Below, piece by piece: positions 36,513-45,444 of a stretch of DNA of 64,000 bases; within the stretch, counting starts at the first letter, position 1; each line of letters opens with the position of its first letter. Below the pieces are notes generated by a model, which saw nothing but the letters and a program-made list of their open reading frames with translations, was not told the DNA's origin and did no database searches. Source of the DNA: Microbacterium abyssi (GTDB taxonomy: Bacteria; Actinomycetota; Actinomycetes; Actinomycetales; Microbacteriaceae); contig NZ_CP063815.1 in NCBI RefSeq assembly GCF_015277895.1, positions 1,364,001 to 1,428,000 of the forward strand, in the 5' to 3' direction. The position numbers and the translations under genes are program-made.

Positions 36513-39227
36513 GTGGCTGCCAAACCACGTGTACACGAGATCGCCGCTGAACTCGGCGTCGACAGCAAGATCGCACTTGCGAAGCTGAAGGAACTCGGGG
36601 AGTTCGTCAAGAGCCCCTCTTCGACGATCGAGCCGCCCGTGGCTCGCAAACTCCGTGCCGCCATCGAGGCGGACGGTGCGATCAAGCCCAAGACCGAGGA
36701 CAAGCCTGCCGCCGCGAAGTCGGCCGCAGCAAAGCCCGGCCCCAAGGCGCCGACACCCGGCCCGAAGCCCGGCCCGAAGCCTGCCCCGGAGGAGAAGCCG
36801 GCCGCCGAAGCGCCCGCAGCGCCTGAGGCACCCTCCGCCCCCAGCACCCCTGCGCCGAGCGCAGCTGCCCCGTCGGCGGACGGTGGAGCACCGAAGCCCG
36901 GCGCACCGCGTCCGGGCAACAACCCGTTCTCGTCCGCGCAAGGCATGGGCCAGCGTCCCGCGGGCCCCCGCCCCGGCAACAACCCCTTCGCGTCCGCGCA
37001 GGGCATGGGCCAGCGTCCGACGCCGGGCAACATTCCGCGCCCGCAGGCGCCCCGTCCCGGCGCACCACGTCCGGGTGCACCTCGTCCCGGCTCGCCCCGT
37101 CCCGGCGCCCCGCGTGGCGGTCAGGGTGGTCGTCCCGGCGCACCGTTCCAGCAGCGCTCCGGTGGTCCCGGTCGTCCCGGTGGCGGTCCCGGTGCCGGTG
37201 GACCCGGAGCCCGTCCCGGTGGCGGCTTCGCGGGTCGTCCCGGTGGCGGCGGTGGCCGTGGCCGTGGACCCGGCGGTGGTACGGCCGGTGCCTTCGGAAA
37301 GGGAGGCGGCAAGTCCAAGCAGCGCAAGTCGCGTAGGGCGAAGCGGCAGGAATTCGAGATGCGGGATGCCCCGGTCGTCGGTGGCGTCAACGTCACCCGC
37401 GGCAACGGGGAGACCATCCGCATGCGTCGCGGCGCGTCGATCGCTGACTTCGCGGACAAGATCGAGACGCTGACCGGCTACACGGTTCAGCCCGGAACCC
37501 TCGTCACGATCCTCTTCAACCTCGGCGAGATGGCCACGGCCACCGAGTCGCTGGACGAGGCGACCTTCGAGGTGCTCGGTGAAGAGCTCGGCTACAAGAT
37601 CCAGATGGTCTCGCCAGAAGACGAGGACAAGGAGCTCCTCGAGGGCTTCGGTCTCGACCTCGAGAAGGAGCTGGAGGCGGAGAGCGAGGACGACCTCGAG
37701 ATCCGTCCTCCCGTCGTCACCGTCATGGGTCACGTCGACCACGGTAAAACCCGTCTTCTCGACGCGATCCGTCAGACCAACGTCATCGAGGGTGAGGCCG
37801 GAGGCATCACCCAGCACATCGGCGCCTATCAGGTCTGGACAGAGCACGAAGAGATCGAACGCGCCATCACCTTCATCGACACCCCTGGTCACGAGGCGTT
37901 CACCGCCATGCGTGCCCGTGGTGCGCAGGTCACCGACCTCGCGATCCTCGTGGTCGCAGCCGATGACGGCATCATGCCGCAGACGGTCGAGGCGCTGAAC
38001 CACGCCCAGGCGGCGAACGTGCCGATCGTGGTCGCGGTAAACAAGGTCGACAAGCCCGAGGCCAACCCGGCGAAGGTGCGTCAGCAGCTCACCGAGTACG
38101 GTCTGGTCGCCGAGGAGTACGGCGGGGACGTCATGTTCGTCGACGTCTCGGCCCGCCAGGGCACCGGAATCCAGGAGCTTCTGGACGCCGTGCTGCTCGT
38201 GGCCGATGCAGGTCTTGACCTGACCGCGAACCCGAACAAGTCCGCTCGCGGTGTCGCCATCGAGGCGAAGCTCGACAAGGGTCGCGGTTCGGTCGCCACG
38301 GTGCTCATCCAGTCCGGAACCCTGCGCGTCGGTGACTCGATCGTGGCAGGCACCGCCTTCGGCCGTGTTCGCGCCATGCTCGATGAGAACGGCGACGCTG
38401 TCGAAGAGGCGGCTCCGTCCCGTCCGGTGCAGGTGCAGGGTCTGAACTCGGTGCCGCGTGCCGGCGACGTCTTCATCGTCACCGAGGAAGACCGCATGGC
38501 GCGTCAGATCGCTGAGAAGCGTGAAGCCGTCCAGCGCAACGCACTGCTGGCCAAGGCCCGCAAGCGCATCTCGCTCGAGGACTTCACCCGCGCTCTCGAA
38601 GAGGGCAAGGTCGAGACGCTCAACCTCATCATCAAGGGCGACGTGTCCGGTGCCGTCGAGGCGCTGGAGGAGTCGCTCCTCAAGATCGAGGTCGACGATT
38701 CCGTGCAGCTGCGCATCATCCACCGCGGGGTCGGCGCGATCACCGAGTCGGATGTGAACCTGGCGACGATCGACAACGCGATCATCGTGGGCTTCAACGT
38801 CCGCCCCGACACCAAGGCCCGCGAGGCTGCGGCACGCGAGGGCGTGGATGTCCGGTTCTACTCGGTCATCTATGCCGCGATCGACGAGATCGAGAACTCG
38901 CTCAAGGGCATGCTCAAGCCGGAGTTCGAAGAGGTCCAGTCGGGTGTCGCCGAGATCCGCGAGGTGTTCCGCTCCTCGAAGTTCGGCAACATCGCCGGTG
39001 TCATCGTTCGCTCGGGCACGATCACCCGAAACGCCAAGGCTCGCGTCATCCGCGACGGTGTCGTCCTGGCCGATGGCCTCGCCATCGAGTCGCTGCGTCG
39101 CTTCAAGGATGACGTCACCGAGGTCCGTACGGACTTCGAGGCCGGTATCGGCCTCGGCAAGTACAACGACATCCAGGTCGGCGACGAGATCGAGACCACC
39201 GAGATGGTGGAGAAGCCTCGCGGCTGA
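36513..39227 (+). CDS. infB: Translation initiation factor IF-2
   Basis: IF-2 is the GTPase that brings initiator fMet-tRNA to the 30S subunit. The start is GTG 36513 with AGGAGAA 6-9 nt upstream. Residues 1-50 form the IF2-N helical module. Residues about 55-265 are a disordered Pro/Gly/Arg-rich linker that contains two copies of RPGNNPF(S/A)SAQGMGQRP. The G domain has GHVDHGKT near 406, DTPGHE near 460 and NKVD near 509, followed by the beta-barrel and the C-terminal fMet-tRNA domains. The 904-residue length fits actinobacterial IF-2. Confidence 0.97.
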   Translation: MAAKPRVHEIAAELGVDSKIALAKLKELGEFVKSPSSTIEPPVARKLRAAIEADGAIKPKTEDKPAAAKSAAAKPGPKAPTPGPKPGPKPAPEEKPAAEAPAAPEAPSAPSTPAPSAAAPSADGGAPKPGAPRPGNNPFSSAQGMGQRPAGPRPGNNPFASAQGMGQRPTPGNIPRPQAPRPGAPRPGAPRPGSPRPGAPRGGQGGRPGAPFQQRSGGPGRPGGGPGAGGPGARPGGGFAGRPGGGGGRGRGPGGGTAGAFGKGGGKSKQRKSRRAKRQEFEMRDAPVVGGVNVTRGNGETIRMRRGASIADFADKIETLTGYTVQPGTLVTILFNLGEMATATESLDEATFEVLGEELGYKIQMVSPEDEDKELLEGFGLDLEKELEAESEDDLEIRPPVVTVMGHVDHGKTRLLDAIRQTNVIEGEAGGITQHIGAYQVWTEHEEIERAITFIDTPGHEAFTAMRARGAQVTDLAILVVAADDGIMPQTVEALNHAQAANVPIVVAVNKVDKPEANPAKVRQQLTEYGLVAEEYGGDVMFVDVSARQGTGIQELLDAVLLVADAGLDLTANPNKSARGVAIEAKLDKGRGSVATVLIQSGTLRVGDSIVAGTAFGRVRAMLDENGDAVEEAAPSRPVQVQGLNSVPRAGDVFIVTEEDRMARQIAEKREAVQRNALLAKARKRISLEDFTRALEEGKVETLNLIIKGDVSGAVEALEESLLKIEVDDSVQLRIIHRGVGAITESDVNLATIDNAIIVGFNVRPDTKAREAAAREGVDVRFYSVIYAAIDEIENSLKGMLKPEFEEVQSGVAEIREVFRSSKFGNIAGVIVRSGTITRNAKARVIRDGVVLADGLAIESLRRFKDDVTEVRTDFEAGIGLGKYNDIQVGDEIETTEMVEKPRG

Positions 39228-39240
39228 TCCGATCGATCGT

Positions 39241-39270
39241 GAGGGGCGCCTGCGGGCGCCCCTCATTCGT
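39241..39270 (+). terminator. Hairpin between infB and rbfA
   Basis: A perfect 10-bp stem (GAGGGGCGCC, 39241-39250, with 39255-39264) has a TGCG loop and is followed by ATTCGT. The U-tract is poor, so it may attenuate rather than fully stop transcription into rbfA, which starts at 39287. Confidence 0.55.
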
Positions 39271-39286
39271 CACAGAGGAGAAGGAA

Positions 39287-39721
39287 ATGGCTGGAGAACG
39301 ACAGGCACGTCTGGCGGATCGCATCCGCGTCATCCTGGCCGAGCGCCTGGAGAAGGGACTGCGCGATCCGCGTCTCGGATTCGTCACCATCACCGACGTC
39401 CGGGTCTCGGGCGACCTGCAGCACGCCTCCGCCTTCTACACCGTGCTGGGCACGGAGGAGGAGCGCGTCGCCAGTGGTGCAGCCCTCGCCTCCGCGACCG
39501 GCATGCTGCGAAGTGAGGTGGGACGCCAGCTCAGCACCCGCCTCGTGCCGACCCTGGAGTTCATCCCCGATGCGCTCCCCGAGAATGCCGACAACATCAG
39601 CGCCCTGCTGCGTCAGGCGCAGGAGCGCGACGCCGAGGTGGCGAAGCTCGCATCGTCCGCGAAGCACGCAGGCGACGCCGACCCGTACCGCGCTGAGCTT
39701 TCAGAGGACGAGGAGCACTAG
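39287..39721 (+). CDS. rbfA: 30S ribosome-binding factor RbfA
   Basis: RbfA helps mature the 5' end of 16S rRNA in late 30S assembly. I choose ATG 39287, directly after GGAGAAGGA, rather than an upstream in-frame ATG-like start, because the family begins near RQARLADRIRVILAE. The 144-residue protein has the KH-type core LRDPRLGFVTITDVRVSGDLQHA split over two strands, and the LVPTLEFIPDALPENADNI end. The usual next gene, truB, is displaced 4 kb downstream here. Confidence 0.95.
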   Translation: MAGERQARLADRIRVILAERLEKGLRDPRLGFVTITDVRVSGDLQHASAFYTVLGTEEERVASGAALASATGMLRSEVGRQLSTRLVPTLEFIPDALPENADNISALLRQAQERDAEVAKLASSAKHAGDADPYRAELSEDEEH

Positions 39722-39821
39722 ACGCTGGCGTCTAGCGGCGGCGCGCCCGCCTTGATAACGTGAGCGGCACTGCTGGCGCGCCGGCGGTCGACGATCGCGG
39801 TATTCGGGGGGATACGGGCTT

Positions 39822-42032
39822 GTGACGAGCGCTTGGCGGCAGGATCCGCACATCTGGTTGCTTCCTGCGCTGGAATGCGAACCCGTCACCGAGATCGCCG
39901 CAGACCTGCTCGCGAGCCGCCTGACCACCGCACCGCAGGTGATCGGCACGCTGCTGCGCCGGCTGGACGGCGATCCGGCCACCGTGCGCGAGACCTGCGT
40001 GGCACTGAGTCCCGCGCAGCGCACCGGCCAGCGCATGCTGCCACGGTTGCTGCCGCTCGTGCCGTCGATCTCAGCGCGGTTCGATGGCCTCGTGCTCGAT
40101 CCGGACGACAGACTCACGCTTCTCATGGTGGGACTGAGCGTCGACGACAGTGCCGAGGTGCTGATGCGCGCGACCGGTCTGGCACCCGAAGAGCTTCTGG
40201 CCGGCCGGCTGAGCGCACTCCTCGCTGCATCGCACGGCCGCTTCACTCTCGGCGACCGGAGAGCGGCGATCTGGGTGCAGCACACCGCGACCGCCCTCGA
40301 GATCGCGTACGCGCACGGACTGCTCGAGCGGGCTCATCGAGATAGGGGCGACGACGATGCGGCCGATTGGCATCGAGCCTGCGGAGCACTGCAGCGCATC
40401 CCTGACATCGCTGCGCCGCTGATCGACATGGTCGGTGCGCTGTCCGAGGCCGGTGACGCGCATCGAGCCTTCGCTGTCGCCTCGGAGGCCGCCGCTCACG
40501 CCGAGGGCGCGCAGCTCGGCAGGGCGCGAGCGGCCGCGGGAGCCGCAGCGATGAGCGCCGGGTGCTTCGAAGACGCCGCCGAATGGCTCGGTGCTCTGCT
40601 CCCGAACACCGACGAGGCCGTCCGCGCGAAGGCCCTCGGCTCCGCGGTCGTCGCCGAGACGAACATGCACGGGATGATCGCGATGATCGACCCCGCCGAG
40701 CACCGCCCGCGGGCTGCGGATCCCGACCGGTGGCGCGCCTGGGCACGCACCGCGGGCGTCGCGGCCGTCACGTGCGCGGAACGAGGCGCTTCGCCGGAGA
40801 TGCGCGCATGGCTGACCGAGCTCCGCGAGGCGGACGCGCGCGCAGAAGCGGACGGCGCCGTGCGCGATGCGGCCGTGGCGCTGTGCTGGATGCTGACCGG
40901 CGAGGCCGATGCGGTCGAACCCTGCTCGTGCGGGCCGTTCTCCGGCGCAATGGTCGGGGCACTGCACGCGGCGGTGGGCGGCGACATCGACGACGGACTC
41001 GGCATCCTCGCCCGCGCGCAGGCGAGGACCACCGACGAGGACGATCCGCTGGTCGCCGACCTCGAGCGCAGTCCGCTGGTCGACGCCTATCTGGTCGTCA
41101 CTGAGGCGCTCCTGCGATTCTGGCGCGGCGACGTCGACACGGCGCGGGAACTGCTGACTGCGGCATCCATCGACCTCCCGGTCGGCGTGCCGTTCGCCGG
41201 TCTCGGGGCTGTCCTCGCTCAGCGCCTGGACATCGCCGTGCGTGGCGCGCCGGGTGCACTGGCACGATCGCTCGCAGCGACGCTCCCCGGGGGCATCCGG
41301 ATCGATCGGCTCGTGGACAGCGGGCTGAGCGCCTATCTCGGCGGCGCACCGGAGCAGGCAGCGATCGACGTGACGCTATGGCACGATCGTGGCGCACCGG
41401 AACCGGCACTGGGCGTGCCGGGACTGGAGGAAGTCGGGCCGGTCGTCCAGCGGCCGCGCGTCGAACCGCCCGAGACGCGCGAGGCAAGGCGGCTCCTGCA
41501 TCGCATCCGCACGCTCCCCGAATCATCGTGGCGGCGCGAGCATGATGAGATCGCGGAGGCCGGTCGCCGCCTGAGCTCACCGTTCGATCGCGCACGCGTG
41601 GAGGCGCTGCTGGGTTCGACGTGCATCGCGCGGGGCGATGCGTCGGCGGGGCGCCGTCATCTGCGCGCGGCGAGCCGGCTGTTCGAGGACGCCGGAGCGC
41701 TCGCCTGGAAGGACGCCGCCGAGGCAAGGCTCTCGAGGCTGATGGTCGCGCTGTCCGCGCACAGCGACCCGGTGACCGAGCCGATCGCGGTCATCCGCGA
41801 CACCGATCCGCTCGCGGCCAGTCGTGTCGCCTGGGAGACGCTTCTCACGGAACGCGAGATCGAGGTGGCGATGCGGGTGGCATCCGGCGGCGAGAATCGC
41901 GAGATCGCGATCGACCTCGACGTCTCGGTGCGCACCGTCGAGGTTCATGTCGGCCGCCTCTTCGACAAGCTCGGCGTCCGCAATCGCGTCGAGCTGGCGG
42001 TGCTGGCGCACCGGACCGGCCGGGCCTTCTGA
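39822..42032 (+). CDS. Large LuxR-family transcriptional regulator
   Basis: The 736-residue protein ends in a LuxR-type helix-turn-helix domain at about residues 675-736 (LLTEREIEVAMRVASGG, then REIAIDLDVSVRTVEVHVG). The rest is a long Ala/Arg-rich helical repeat region like the TPR half of MalT/LAL regulators. No Walker A motif or ATPase module is present, so this is not a full LAL regulator. The start is GTG 39822. It lies between rbfA and mutY and interrupts the usual translation gene order. It probably senses a ligand through its helical region. Its target genes are unknown. Confidence 0.85.
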   Translation: MTSAWRQDPHIWLLPALECEPVTEIAADLLASRLTTAPQVIGTLLRRLDGDPATVRETCVALSPAQRTGQRMLPRLLPLVPSISARFDGLVLDPDDRLTLLMVGLSVDDSAEVLMRATGLAPEELLAGRLSALLAASHGRFTLGDRRAAIWVQHTATALEIAYAHGLLERAHRDRGDDDAADWHRACGALQRIPDIAAPLIDMVGALSEAGDAHRAFAVASEAAAHAEGAQLGRARAAAGAAAMSAGCFEDAAEWLGALLPNTDEAVRAKALGSAVVAETNMHGMIAMIDPAEHRPRAADPDRWRAWARTAGVAAVTCAERGASPEMRAWLTELREADARAEADGAVRDAAVALCWMLTGEADAVEPCSCGPFSGAMVGALHAAVGGDIDDGLGILARAQARTTDEDDPLVADLERSPLVDAYLVVTEALLRFWRGDVDTARELLTAASIDLPVGVPFAGLGAVLAQRLDIAVRGAPGALARSLAATLPGGIRIDRLVDSGLSAYLGGAPEQAAIDVTLWHDRGAPEPALGVPGLEEVGPVVQRPRVEPPETREARRLLHRIRTLPESSWRREHDEIAEAGRRLSSPFDRARVEALLGSTCIARGDASAGRRHLRAASRLFEDAGALAWKDAAEARLSRLMVALSAHSDPVTEPIAVIRDTDPLAASRVAWETLLTEREIEVAMRVASGGENREIAIDLDVSVRTVEVHVGRLFDKLGVRNRVELAVLAHRTGRAF

Positions 42033-42042
42033 CGCTCCTGGG

Positions 42043-42942
42043 TCACCGGGGGAGGCGGAGGAGCCCGTCGACGGATTCGACGAGACCGTCGACGATCAGC
42101 GAGTCGATCGCACGGTCGCGCTGCCCGGCATCCGCCCAGTCGGGGATCACCGCATCTGCAGGCACCTCGCTGCCGGCGGCATCCCGCAGCACCTTGAGCA
42201 CGGCGCCGCGCGCTTGACGATCCGAGCCCTCGTAGCGGGCCTGCCGCCGGCGGTCATCGCCCGTGTCGGGGCGTCCGGCGGCGACCCAGGCGCAGACATC
42301 CACGATCGGGCAGCGTTCGCAGCGCGGCGCGCGTGACGTGCACACCACGGCGCCGAGCTCCATCGCGGCGGCGTTGAACACGGCCGAGTCGGCATCCGCC
42401 TCGGGGAGCAGGGCCTCCATGACCGCCAGGTCGCGTCGGGCCGCCGGGCCCGGCTGCGACCTGCCCTCCAGCGCGCGAGCGAGCACACGACGCGTGTTGG
42501 TGTCGACCACGGGATGCCGGTCCTCGAATGCGAACGTCGCGACAGCGCGAGCGGTGTAGTCGCCGATTCCGGACAGCGCCAGCAACGCGTCGATGTCGCG
42601 CGGCACCGCACCATCGTGACGTTCGGTGATCTCGATCGCCGCCCGATGCAGCCAGAGCGCACGTCGCGGGTAACCGAGATTCGCCCACTGCTGCACAACG
42701 TCCGCGGGCGTCGCGCGCGACATCGACGACGGCGTCGGCCAGCGCTCCAGCCACGCCTCGAGGTGCGGGATGACGCGCGTCACCGGTGTCTGCTGGAGCA
42801 TGAACTCGCTCACCAGTGTGCCCCAGGCGCCGTACCGATCGTGGAATTCCGGCCGCCGCCACGGCAGGTCCCGAGCGTTCGCGCGGTACCAGTCCGACAG
42901 CTCCGCGGTCAGGCGCAAGGGGGGTGTCGATCGGACGGGCAT
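42043..42942 (-). CDS. mutY: A/G-specific adenine glycosylase MutY
   Basis: MutY removes adenine mispaired with 8-oxoguanine. The 299-residue protein has the catalytic glutamate in VSEFMLQQTPV near residue 46 and the helix-hairpin-helix LSGIGDYTARAVA near 128. The catalytic aspartate is in VVDTNTRRV near 147. The [4Fe-4S] cluster is CX6CX2CX5C near residues 199-215. The C-terminal part is shorter than in E. coli MutY (350), lacking most of the NUDIX-like 8-oxoG reader, as in several actinobacteria. ATG 42942 has TAGGCT 6 nt upstream. It diverges from the lipoprotein gene. Confidence 0.95.
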   Translation of the reverse strand: MPVRSTPPLRLTAELSDWYRANARDLPWRRPEFHDRYGAWGTLVSEFMLQQTPVTRVIPHLEAWLERWPTPSSMSRATPADVVQQWANLGYPRRALWLHRAAIEITERHDGAVPRDIDALLALSGIGDYTARAVATFAFEDRHPVVDTNTRRVLARALEGRSQPGPAARRDLAVMEALLPEADADSAVFNAAAMELGAVVCTSRAPRCERCPIVDVCAWVAAGRPDTGDDRRRQARYEGSDRQARGAVLKVLRDAAGSEVPADAVIPDWADAGQRDRAIDSLIVDGLVESVDGLLRLPR

Positions 42943-42954
42943 CTCGTTAGCCTA
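42943..42954 (-). promoter_or_regulatory. Leaderless -10 element for mutY
   Basis: On the minus strand TAGGCT (42949-42954) ends 6 nt before the ATG at 42942. Confidence 0.7.
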
Positions 42955-43001
42955 TGCGGAGCGTCCGGCCCCGGGCGCACGGGAGAGCAGAGGAGTCCGA
43001 C

Positions 43002-43640
43002 ATGTCTCGCAGACGAACCGGTCCGATCGTGGTCGCCGCTCTCGGAGCGCTGATGCTCGCCGGCTGTGCGACTGCGAGCCCCGCCCCTGAGGCGTCGACA
43101 CCGGCGCCCGAACCCTCCGCCACGTCCGCCGATCCGGATCCTTCGCCCACCTCGGAGCCTCCCGTCGATCTCGAGGATCCGTCGACCTGGGTCGTCACGG
43201 AGACGGGTATCGGCCCGATCGAGACCGGAGGGGACTTCGCCGCGACGCTCGCGGAGCTCCCGGACACGTGGATGAACGACGAGAACTGCTCGTGGGCCGC
43301 TTGGTGGAACGCCGAGGACGAGAGCTACAACATGAACTTCGTGCGCGGCACGGAATCCGAGGAAGAGCCGATCGTGCTGGCATCCGCGTCCGCCGCCGAC
43401 CCCGTCACGCCGGGCGTCGGCCCGCGGACCGAGGAGGGCCTCGGCATCGGATCCACGAAGGACGAGGTGCGGGCCCAGTACCCGGATGCCGCGGAGGGCG
43501 AGGCGCCGATCGGCGAAGGCACCTGGCTGAGCGTTCCCGGCGACGGCACGATGATCTTCTTCGAGTACTACACCGGCGATCAGGCGAACGCCGTCACCGT
43601 GACGACCCTCGAGGAGCCGCCCTACGAGGTGTGCGGCTGA
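43002..43640 (+). CDS. Putative lipoprotein of unknown function
   Basis: I place the start at ATG 43002 because AGAGGAG lies 8 nt upstream and the product then has a lipoprotein signal: MSRRRTGP, a hydrophobic core and LMLAGC with the lipid Cys at about residue 22. A 35-residue Pro/Ser/Ala/Glu-rich linker follows, then a globular domain of about 155 residues. That domain has a conserved-looking GLGIGSTKDEVRAQYPDA segment and a Cys pair. This is a common actinobacterial extracytoplasmic domain for which I know no function. It is transcribed alone, divergent from mutY. Confidence 0.75.
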   Translation: MSRRRTGPIVVAALGALMLAGCATASPAPEASTPAPEPSATSADPDPSPTSEPPVDLEDPSTWVVTETGIGPIETGGDFAATLAELPDTWMNDENCSWAAWWNAEDESYNMNFVRGTESEEEPIVLASASAADPVTPGVGPRTEEGLGIGSTKDEVRAQYPDAAEGEAPIGEGTWLSVPGDGTMIFFEYYTGDQANAVTVTTLEEPPYEVCG

Positions 43641-43663
43641 CGCAGCGGCGGCCTGCGCGTCGG

Positions 43664-43675
43664 TAGGCTGGAGGA
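43664..43675 (+). promoter_or_regulatory. -10 element for truB
   Basis: TAGGCT (43664-43669) ends 6 nt before the ATG at 43676. The spacer reads GGAGGA, so a ribosome-site reading is also possible. Confidence 0.62.
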
Positions 43676-44569
43676 ATGGTCGCACCCGGCATCCTCCTCG
43701 TCGACAAGCCCGGTGGGCTGACCAGTCACGACGTCGTCGCCCGCACGCGTCGCGCGTTCGGGACCCGCAAGGTCGGGCACGCCGGAACGCTCGATCCGAT
43801 GGCCACCGGACTGCTGGTGATCGGCGTCGAGGGCGCCACGCGCCTGCTCACCTACATCGTCGGCGCCGACAAGACTTACCTCGCCACGATCCGCCTCGGC
43901 CGGACGACTTCGACCGACGATGCCGAGGGTGAGACGACCGACCGCACTGCTGCCGACCTCGTGGATGCAGTCACCTCGGCGCGGATCGCGGAGGGTGTGG
44001 CCGCGCTCACCGGCGACATCTCGCAGGTGCCGAGCTCGGTCTCGGCGATCAAGGTCGACGGCCGTCGCGCCTATGACAGGGTGCGGGCCGGCGAGGAGGT
44101 CGAGCTGAAGGCCAGAGCCGTCACGGTGTCCCGCTTCGACGTCCTCGCCGAGCGGCGCGAGGACGGCTCGATCGACCTCGACGTGGTGGTCGACTGCTCG
44201 TCCGGCACCTACATTCGCGCGCTCGCCCGCGACCTGGGAGAGCGCCTCGGTGTCGGGGGACACCTGACGGCACTGCGCCGCACCATGGTCGGTCCGTTCG
44301 ATGTGGCGGATGCCGTCGGCATCGACGCCCTCGAGGGTGCGCCGACGCTCACCCCCGGCGATGCCGCATCGAAGGTGCTGCAGCGGCTCGACGTCTCCGC
44401 GGACGATGCGCGCGACCTGCGCCATGGCAAGCGACTCATCGGCCAGGGCGGGCTGTTGGACGCCGACATCGCAGCGGCGATCGACCAGGACGGCATCCTG
44501 GTGGGGATCGTCGAGAAGCGCGGGCGCGATCTGAAGAGCGCCATGAACATGCCCCAGGAGTCCCGATGA
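43676..44569 (+). CDS. truB: tRNA pseudouridine-55 synthase TruB
   Basis: TruB forms pseudouridine 55 in the T-loop of tRNAs. The 297-residue protein starts MVAPGILLVDKPGGLTSHDV. It has the catalytic aspartate in GHAGTLDPMATGLL near residue 41, YLATIRLGRTTSTDD near 72 and QVPSSVSAIKVDGRRAYD near 125. The DCSSGTYIRALARDLG block lies near 184. It is 30-40 residues shorter at the C-terminus than forms with a full PUA domain. The ATGA overlap with the next small membrane protein gene indicates translational coupling. Confidence 0.96.
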   Translation: MVAPGILLVDKPGGLTSHDVVARTRRAFGTRKVGHAGTLDPMATGLLVIGVEGATRLLTYIVGADKTYLATIRLGRTTSTDDAEGETTDRTAADLVDAVTSARIAEGVAALTGDISQVPSSVSAIKVDGRRAYDRVRAGEEVELKARAVTVSRFDVLAERREDGSIDLDVVVDCSSGTYIRALARDLGERLGVGGHLTALRRTMVGPFDVADAVGIDALEGAPTLTPGDAASKVLQRLDVSADDARDLRHGKRLIGQGGLLDADIAAAIDQDGILVGIVEKRGRDLKSAMNMPQESR

Positions 44570-44934
44570 TCCTGTGGTTCACGAGCATCCAGATCGTCGC
44601 GGCGGTGGCCGCCGGCCTGTTCTGCGTCATCGCGGGGCTGATGGGGCGACGCCCGAGCGACTATACGGTCGGTGCCCTCGCCATCATCGAGCTGCTGCTC
44701 ATCGTGCAGGTGGTCATCGCGATCATCGCGCCGTTCGCCGGCAACCCGCCCACCGGCGACCTGCTCGAGTTCTGGGTGTACCTGGTCTCGGCCGTTCTGC
44801 TGCCGATCGGCGGCGTCACCTGGGCTCTCCTGGAGCGCAGCCGGTGGAGCACCGTCATCCTCGGCCTTCTCGCGTTCGCCGTCGCCATCATGCTGTGGCG
44901 CATGGAAGTCATCTGGACCGTCCAGGTCGCGTAG
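44566..44934 (+). CDS. Small four-helix membrane protein between truB and ribF
   Basis: The 122-residue protein is hydrophobic and has four predicted membrane helices near residues 3-25, 37-58, 68-88 and 95-115. The loops are short (GRRPSDY, GNPPTGD). There are no conserved catalytic residues. It overlaps truB by 4 nt and lies before another membrane protein and ribF. I recognise it only as a conserved hypothetical of Microbacteriaceae-type genomes. The location next to riboflavin kinase could mean a flavin link, but nothing in the sequence shows this. Confidence 0.7.
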   Translation: MILWFTSIQIVAAVAAGLFCVIAGLMGRRPSDYTVGALAIIELLLIVQVVIAIIAPFAGNPPTGDLLEFWVYLVSAVLLPIGGVTWALLERSRWSTVILGLLAFAVAIMLWRMEVIWTVQVA

Positions 44935-44940
44935 CGCGCG

Positions 44941-44980
44941 GCATCCGGCGGCATCCGGCGGCATCCGGCGGCATCCTGCG
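44941..44980 (+). repeat. 10-bp tandem repeat between two membrane protein genes
   Basis: The unit GCATCCGGCG occurs three times exactly and a fourth time with one change (GCATCCTGCG), in the gap after the first membrane protein gene. Copy number may vary between strains. Confidence 0.95.
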
Positions 44981-45000
44981 CGCTTAGGATGGAAGGCGCT

Positions 45001-45444
45001 ATGACCACCACCGAAACCCGCTCTCGGATGACCGGCATCGGCCGCGTTCTCGTCATCGTCTACGCGGTCATGGCCCTCGCCGCCACCGGACGCAGCTTCG
45101 TGCAGATCGTCCGCCGATTCGACGAGGCGCCGCTTGCCTATACGCTCTCTGCCGTCGCCGCCGTCGTCTACATCGTCGCGACCCTCGGACTCGTCTTCGC
45201 GAGCCGGCGCGGGTGGTACACGATCGCGTGGGTCGCGATCGTCTTCGAGCTGGCCGGCGTCCTCATCGTCGGCATGCTGAGCCTGACGACGCCCGAGATG
45301 TTCCAGCACGATTCGGTGTGGTCGGTGTTCGGTCGCGGATACCTGTTCATCCCACTGGTGCTGCCCATGTTCGGCATCTGGTGGCTGCGCACGCATCGCC
45401 CTGCCGCGCGGATCGCCGCGCCTTCCGCCGAGGTGGCGGCGTGA
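45001..45444 (+). CDS. Membrane protein upstream of ribF
   Basis: The 147-residue protein has four hydrophobic helices and a short Ala-rich tail. I choose ATG 45001 rather than 44989 because GGAAGG (44991-44996) lies 4 nt upstream and the 44989 ATG falls inside a TAGGAT -10-like hexamer (44985-44990). A start there would make a very short leader. Its stop overlaps the ribF GTG (GTGA), so the genes are probably one transcript. No recognised function. Confidence 0.65.
   Translation: MTTTETRSRMTGIGRVLVIVYAVMALAATGRSFVQIVRRFDEAPLAYTLSAVAAVVYIVATLGLVFASRRGWYTIAWVAIVFELAGVLIVGMLSLTTPEMFQHDSVWSVFGRGYLFIPLVLPMFGIWWLRTHRPAARIAAPSAEVAA

Noticed and set aside
36890-37290. Repeated Pro/Gly/Arg codons, considered as a CRISPR or satellite array
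   Set aside because: They are in frame within the IF-2 linker, of uneven length, and have no spacer pattern.
36423-39266. 947-codon minus-strand open frame over infB
   Set aside because: It is antisense to IF-2 and its low-complexity linker; no protein features are seen.
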